A stretch of DNA of 64,000 nucleotides, taken from contig NZ_LT629758.1 in NCBI RefSeq assembly GCF_900104725.1, positions 4,154,001-4,218,000 on the forward strand. The letters are read 5' to 3'. The translations under genes were made by a program, and so were the position numbers. Positions 60,953 to 64,000 of this stretch are shown here, piece after piece. Under the pieces are notes generated by a model that was given only the letters and a program-made list of their open reading frames with translations, made no database searches and was not told the origin of the DNA. Numbering within the stretch: the stretch's first letter is position 1; the number at the start of each line of letters is the position of its first letter. This DNA comes from Actinoplanes derwentensis (GTDB lineage: Bacteria; Actinomycetota; Actinomycetes; Mycobacteriales; Micromonosporaceae).

Positions 60953-62553
60953 GCGCCCCGAACCGCGACCGGTCCGAGGTTCGCCGCCCCTCACCCGATC
61001 GACCCAAACCCGGCCCACCCGCGGTAGCCCGCAATCCGGCCAAACCTCAACCGCCCGAGGTACAGCCGACAGTTCCGAAAAAGCACGATCCCGGAACCTC
61101 GCCGTCGCCATCGGCATCGGCATCGGCATCGGCATCGGCATCGGCATCGGCATCGGCATCGGCATCGGCGAACGCCAGCACACCAGGTAGCTCGGGAGGT
61201 CCGAAACCAGCTCCGCCCCCGACAACTGCGGTCGGTAAGTCAGCACGGCCACCAGGCGGAACACCGACCGAGACGTCCAGCAGAACATCGAGCACACCAC
61301 CCGGCGGAGCAGCGGACGGGACGTCCGGCGGAGCAGCGGACGGGACGCCGAAAGTAGCGCCCAGCAGCGCGACAGGTGCCGGAACCGGCAAGCCGGAGAC
61401 CAGGATGCCGAAACCCGGGCCGCCTGCCGCAACGGTTATAAAGCCGGGCGGACCGGGCGCTACAACGCCCAAGGCATCAGCACCGAAACCGGCACCGGCA
61501 CCGAAACCGGCACCGAAGGAGGTGGCACCGGAAGCAGCTGCGCCGAAACCGGCGCCGCCGGTTGCCACGGTGAACCGATCGGGAGGTTCGGCGACGCCGA
61601 AACCGGCACCTACCGGCGCCAAGACCGCCAACGAGCCGGCGGCGGCGGGTACTGAACACGGCAAACCGTCACCTCATCGGAAGCCTTCGACGGGTGACAC
61701 CGGCAGCCCGGACAGCGGCCGAACCGAGCCTGATGGACAGGCGAAGCAAGGAAGCACATCGCCTGAGAAGCCGAATCCGAATCCGAATCCGTCAGCGGAA
61801 CGCGCGCACTCCACCAAGCCAGGCGCTGCCGATTCAGGCAACGGCGAGGCTGCGGATTCCTCGGCTGAGGGCGGCTCGGTACGCAAGGCCCCCTCAGCGG
61901 GTGGCGATGCAGTCGGCTCAGAACAAGCGGGCGCCACAGAACAAGCGGCTGTCACCGAACAGATGGCTACCGCAGGACGGACGGCTACCGGTGAACGGAC
62001 GGCCGCTACCGGACGCGCGACGGTTCCGGCGCCGGGGACGAGGCTCTTGAGCGCGCCAGGTGTCGGCAAGGCAGCAGCGAACGCTGGGAAGGCCGAAGGC
62101 AAGGCCGAGGAGAAGGCCGAAGAGAAGGCCGAAGGCAAGGCAGAGAAAGAGGTCGCGGGGAAAACCGACGGCAGAGCTGAACCGGAATCTCGCGGGAAAG
62201 GCTCTGAAGCCGAGACCGGTCCGCGCGGCGTGAGCGGGAATGCGGGCGGGGACGGGGTTCGGCGGAGCGTGGCGGGCGGGAAGGTTGATGCTGCGGAGAT
62301 GCGGCAGGCTTCCGCTGAGGCTGGGGTTCGGCTGGGTGAGACTGCCGCTGATGTGGCAGAACGGGCCACCACGGTGATCGGCACGCTCCCGGAACGGGCC
62401 ACCGTTGCTCTGGACGTCGCCAGGGAACGTGCGTCGGCCGCCATCCGTGCGCTGCCGGATCGGGCGGCCGATCAGCGGCGGCGTTATGCCCTGATCGGAG
62501 CGGCGATGGCCGTCGCCTCGGTCGCGGTCGTTCTGATTCGCAGACTTCGCTGA
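60949..62553 (+). CDS. Repeat-rich tail-anchored protein coupled to the holin-like gene
   Basis: 534 residues from ATG at 60949. Residues 1-440 are Pro/Ala/Gly/Thr/Ser-rich and disordered in appearance, with an SASASA tract (10 hexanucleotide copies, about residues 54-75), PKPAP motifs and a KAEE-type tract (about 381-400). The last 90 residues (AEMRQASAEAGVRLGETAADVAERA...) form amphipathic helices and one TM segment (RRRYALIGAAMAVASVAVVLI) at the extreme C-terminus. Its position after Holin-X and the C-terminal helix-TM design resemble DUF3618 proteins, which are usually near 100-200 residues, so this looks like a strongly expanded version. Function unknown. Confidence 0.65.
   Translation: MSAPNRDRSEVRRPSPDRPKPGPPAVARNPAKPQPPEVQPTVPKKHDPGTSPSPSASASASASASASASASASANASTPGSSGGPKPAPPPTTAVGKSARPPGGTPTETSSRTSSTPPGGAADGTSGGAADGTPKVAPSSATGAGTGKPETRMPKPGPPAATVIKPGGPGATTPKASAPKPAPAPKPAPKEVAPEAAAPKPAPPVATVNRSGGSATPKPAPTGAKTANEPAAAGTEHGKPSPHRKPSTGDTGSPDSGRTEPDGQAKQGSTSPEKPNPNPNPSAERAHSTKPGAADSGNGEAADSSAEGGSVRKAPSAGGDAVGSEQAGATEQAAVTEQMATAGRTATGERTAATGRATVPAPGTRLLSAPGVGKAAANAGKAEGKAEEKAEEKAEGKAEKEVAGKTDGRAEPESRGKGSEAETGPRGVSGNAGGDGVRRSVAGGKVDAAEMRQASAEAGVRLGETAADVAERATTVIGTLPERATVALDVARERASAAIRALPDRAADQRRRYALIGAAMAVASVAVVLIRRLR
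61109..61168 (+). repeat. Ten perfect CATCGG hexanucleotides
   Basis: Sixty bases of pure (CATCGG)10 encode alternating Ser-Ala within the holin-operon protein. The same two codons (TCG, GCA) are used throughout, as expected of recent slippage. Confidence 0.95.
62089..62148 (+). repeat. Five 12-bp units encoding KAEG/KAEE
   Basis: AAGGCCGAAGGC-type units at 62089, 62101, 62113, 62125 and 62137 encode KAEG-KAEE-KAEE-KAEG-KAEK, a charged helical tract. Confidence 0.9.
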
Positions 62554-62569
62554 TACCACCGCCGATTGT

Positions 62570-62597
62570 GGGCCTCGCCGCTACCGCGGTGAGGCCC
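62570..62597 (+). terminator. Terminator of the holin-like operon
   Basis: GGGCCTCGCCGC (62570-62581) pairs with GCGGTGAGGCCC (62586-62597), 11 of 12 matched plus one G-T, around a 4-nt loop. A T-containing tail (ttcgagtttt) follows. It begins 17 nt after the stop codon. Confidence 0.75.
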
Positions 62598-62696
62598 TTC
62601 GAGTTTTCCGGGAGGTGGAGCGGACAGACCGAGCGCGGCGGTAGGCCACAGGCCCGGACGGCTGGGGAGCTGCGGGGTGGGTGAAACCCTGATCGT

Positions 62697-62830
62697 TTGA
62701 AACGTCTCAGGCGAGTGGGGCTGGGCGGCCGGGCGGTGGAGAAACAAAACAGGAGGGTCATCAGGGCCAACTCTTGACCCTGCGCTAACGGGATCGTAAC
62801 GTGAGTCACATCTCGGGTAGAACGTTTCAA
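62697..62830. promoter_or_regulatory. Promoter region of the sugar ABC operon with distant inverted TTGAAACGT
   Basis: TTGAAACGT (62697-62705) and its exact inverse ACGTTTCAA (62822-62830) flank the probable promoter about 117 bp apart. Each is one half of a LacI-type palindrome (TTGAAACGTTTCAA). Two sites flanking a promoter could support looping; this is inference. Confidence 0.4.
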
Positions 62831-62851
62831 GAAGACCTCTCAGGAGACGTC

Positions 62852-63880
62852 ATGCGTCCTCGTTTTGCCGCCGCCGTCGTGCTCACCATGACAGCCGCTA
62901 TAGCTCTGTCCGGCTGTACCAAGAAGAACGAGACGGATACTGCCGCGTCGGGTGATGCGGGGAGTAAGACGTACAAGGTGGCGTTCGTTCCGAAGTTGCA
63001 GGGGGTGCCCTACTTCGAGGCGATGAACGCCGGTGGTGAACAAGCGGCTGCGGCGTTGGGGAATGTGCAGTGGCTGTATCAGGGGCCGACGCAGGCGGAT
63101 GCGGCGGCGCAGGCCGACATCGTGCGGTCCTACATTCAGCAGAAGGTCGACGCGCTGATCGTGGCCCCGAACGACCCCGATTCGATGGCGCCGTTGTTGC
63201 AGCAGGCCAAGGATGCCGGGATTCATGTGGCGACCGCGGACACCGACGCGCCGTCGAGTGTGCGGGAGGTGTTCGTCAACCAGGCCACCGCCGAGGGCAT
63301 CGGCCAGGGCCTGACCGACAGTCTGTTGACCGCGATGGGTGGTAAGGGCAAGTACGCGATCGTGTCGTGCGGGCAGACCGCGGAGAACCTGAACTCCTGG
63401 ATCGAGGTGCAGAAGGCGTACACGAAGGAGAAGTACCCGGACGCGCAGATCGTGGACATCGTGTATGCCGGTGAGGATCAGGCCAAGGCCACGCAGATGG
63501 CCACCGACCTGATGAACGCCCACCCCGATTTGACCGGTCTGGTCGGCGAGTGCACCTCCAGCGCGCCGGGGGTGGCGCAGGCGGTCAAGGACGCCGGGAA
63601 GATCGGCAAGGTGTTCACCGTGGGTCTGGGCACGCCGCAGGCGATGAAGCCGTACCTGACCGACAAGTCGTCGACCGCCGCGATCCTGTGGGACGTGGAG
63701 AACCTGGGCTTCCTGACCGCGTGGGCCGGCGCTCAGATCGCTCAGGGCAAGACGCCGGAGGCCACCAACAACGTCTCGGCCGACCTGCCCGCGGTCACCT
63801 ACGACAGCACCTCCAAGATGCTGCTCCTCGGCCCGGCCCTGGCGATCACCGCCGAGAACGTCGACCAGTTCAACTACTGA
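62852..63880 (+). CDS. Sugar ABC transporter substrate-binding lipoprotein (RbsB/RhaS type)
   Basis: 342 residues from ATG at 62852, AGGAG 5 nt upstream. Signal peptide ends in lipobox LSGC (Cys about 22). The periplasmic-binding-protein-4 fold shows in YKVAFVPKLQGVPYFEAMNAGGEQAA, VDALIVAPNDPDSMAPLLQQAKDAGIHVATADTDA and KYAIVSCGQTAENLNSWIEV. The family includes receptors for ribose, rhamnose, xylose and autoinducer-2; the ligand is not evident. The ATPase gene begins 4 nt after the stop. Confidence 0.88.
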   Translation: MRPRFAAAVVLTMTAAIALSGCTKKNETDTAASGDAGSKTYKVAFVPKLQGVPYFEAMNAGGEQAAAALGNVQWLYQGPTQADAAAQADIVRSYIQQKVDALIVAPNDPDSMAPLLQQAKDAGIHVATADTDAPSSVREVFVNQATAEGIGQGLTDSLLTAMGGKGKYAIVSCGQTAENLNSWIEVQKAYTKEKYPDAQIVDIVYAGEDQAKATQMATDLMNAHPDLTGLVGECTSSAPGVAQAVKDAGKIGKVFTVGLGTPQAMKPYLTDKSSTAAILWDVENLGFLTAWAGAQIAQGKTPEATNNVSADLPAVTYDSTSKMLLLGPALAITAENVDQFNY

Positions 63881-63884
63881 GCAG

Positions 63885-64000
63885 ATGACAGACGACGCGA
63901 CGCCCCGGCTGCGCCTGACCGCGATCTCCAAGCGGTTCGGCGCGGTTCGGGCCATTCAACATGCCGATCTGACCGTACGAGCGGGTCAGGTCCACGCCCT
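63885..64000 (+). CDS. Sugar ABC transporter ATPase (RbsA/MglA type), 5' end only
   Basis: The first 38 codons are visible from ATG at 63885: MTDDATPRLRLTAISKRFGA then VRAIQHADLTVRAGQVHAL, which is the typical opening of a CUT2 sugar ATPase before Walker A. The gene runs off the right edge. It follows the binding protein by 4 nt in one operon. Confidence 0.8.
   Translation, partial: MTDDATPRLRLTAISKRFGAVRAIQHADLTVRAGQVHA

Overview
The window is very GC-rich DNA whose genes use G or C at almost every third codon position. Gene content (LLM-type F420-dependent oxidoreductase, SpoIIE-type phosphatase, actinobacterial serine/threonine kinase with an extracytoplasmic tail domain, DUF427, Tat-exported lipoprotein binding proteins, CBM2-bearing secreted glycosidase) points to a filamentous actinomycete. 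Actinoplanes or a related member of the Micromonosporaceae is my best guess, from gene content only. I see no rRNA, tRNA, phage, insertion sequence or CRISPR array. The DNA reads as chromosomal.

Layout. 0-3 kb: partial peptide-type ABC binding lipoprotein and an LTA-synthase-like membrane sulfatase. 3-8.3 kb: a short/branched-chain acyl-CoA island (propionyl-CoA synthetase, TetR, acyl-CoA dehydrogenase, alpha-methylacyl-CoA racemase-type enzyme). 8.3-9.26 kb: a gene-free island made of several minisatellite families, including 23 perfect copies of an 11-bp unit and a lone palindrome identical to the CebR/CelR operator as I remember it. 9.3-14.7 kb: secreted GH5/CBM2 mannanase, two tandem paralogous diguanylate cyclases and a chemoreceptor. 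14.8-24 kb: small stress and housekeeping genes (UBP zinc finger, HxlR/quinone reductase pair, YbaK, DUF427, MerR-MATE efflux pair, P1 peptidase, large catalase, LLM oxidoreductase). 24-25.7 kb: a two-TM protein carrying a PstS-like binding domain. 25.8-32.6 kb: LacI regulator, sugar ABC importer and GH3 enzyme resembling a xylobiose (bxl-type) locus, with shared CCGAAA-N-TTTCGG palindromes. 32.6-33.4 kb: SpoIIE-type phosphatase.

33.4-36.7 kb and 41.5-50.1 kb look like two parts of one polyamine programme: two paralogous gamma-aminobutyraldehyde-type dehydrogenases, an AsnC regulator, a PuuB-like FAD oxidase, a complete PotABCD transporter, a class III aminotransferase and a methylmalonate/malonate-semialdehyde dehydrogenase facing a MocR regulator. 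Between them lie a response regulator/histidine kinase pair and a secreted GH3 enzyme. 51.7-60.3 kb: Uma2 nuclease-fold protein, a Ser/Thr kinase whose linker holds eight 13-residue repeats, and an FtsX-type ABC exporter beside a divergent histidine kinase/NarL regulator pair. 60.5-62.6 kb: a holin-like protein coupled to a repeat-rich tail-anchored protein. 62.8-64 kb: the start of a ribose/rhamnose-type sugar ABC operon.

Two patterns cut across the window. First, about fourteen genes have a TAnnnT-like -10 hexamer exactly 6-7 nt before the start codon and no Shine-Dalgarno, as expected for leaderless mRNAs. Second, tandem repeats inside genes always have a unit divisible by three (6, 12, 15, 30, 39 bp), while the longest intergenic array has an 11-bp unit.
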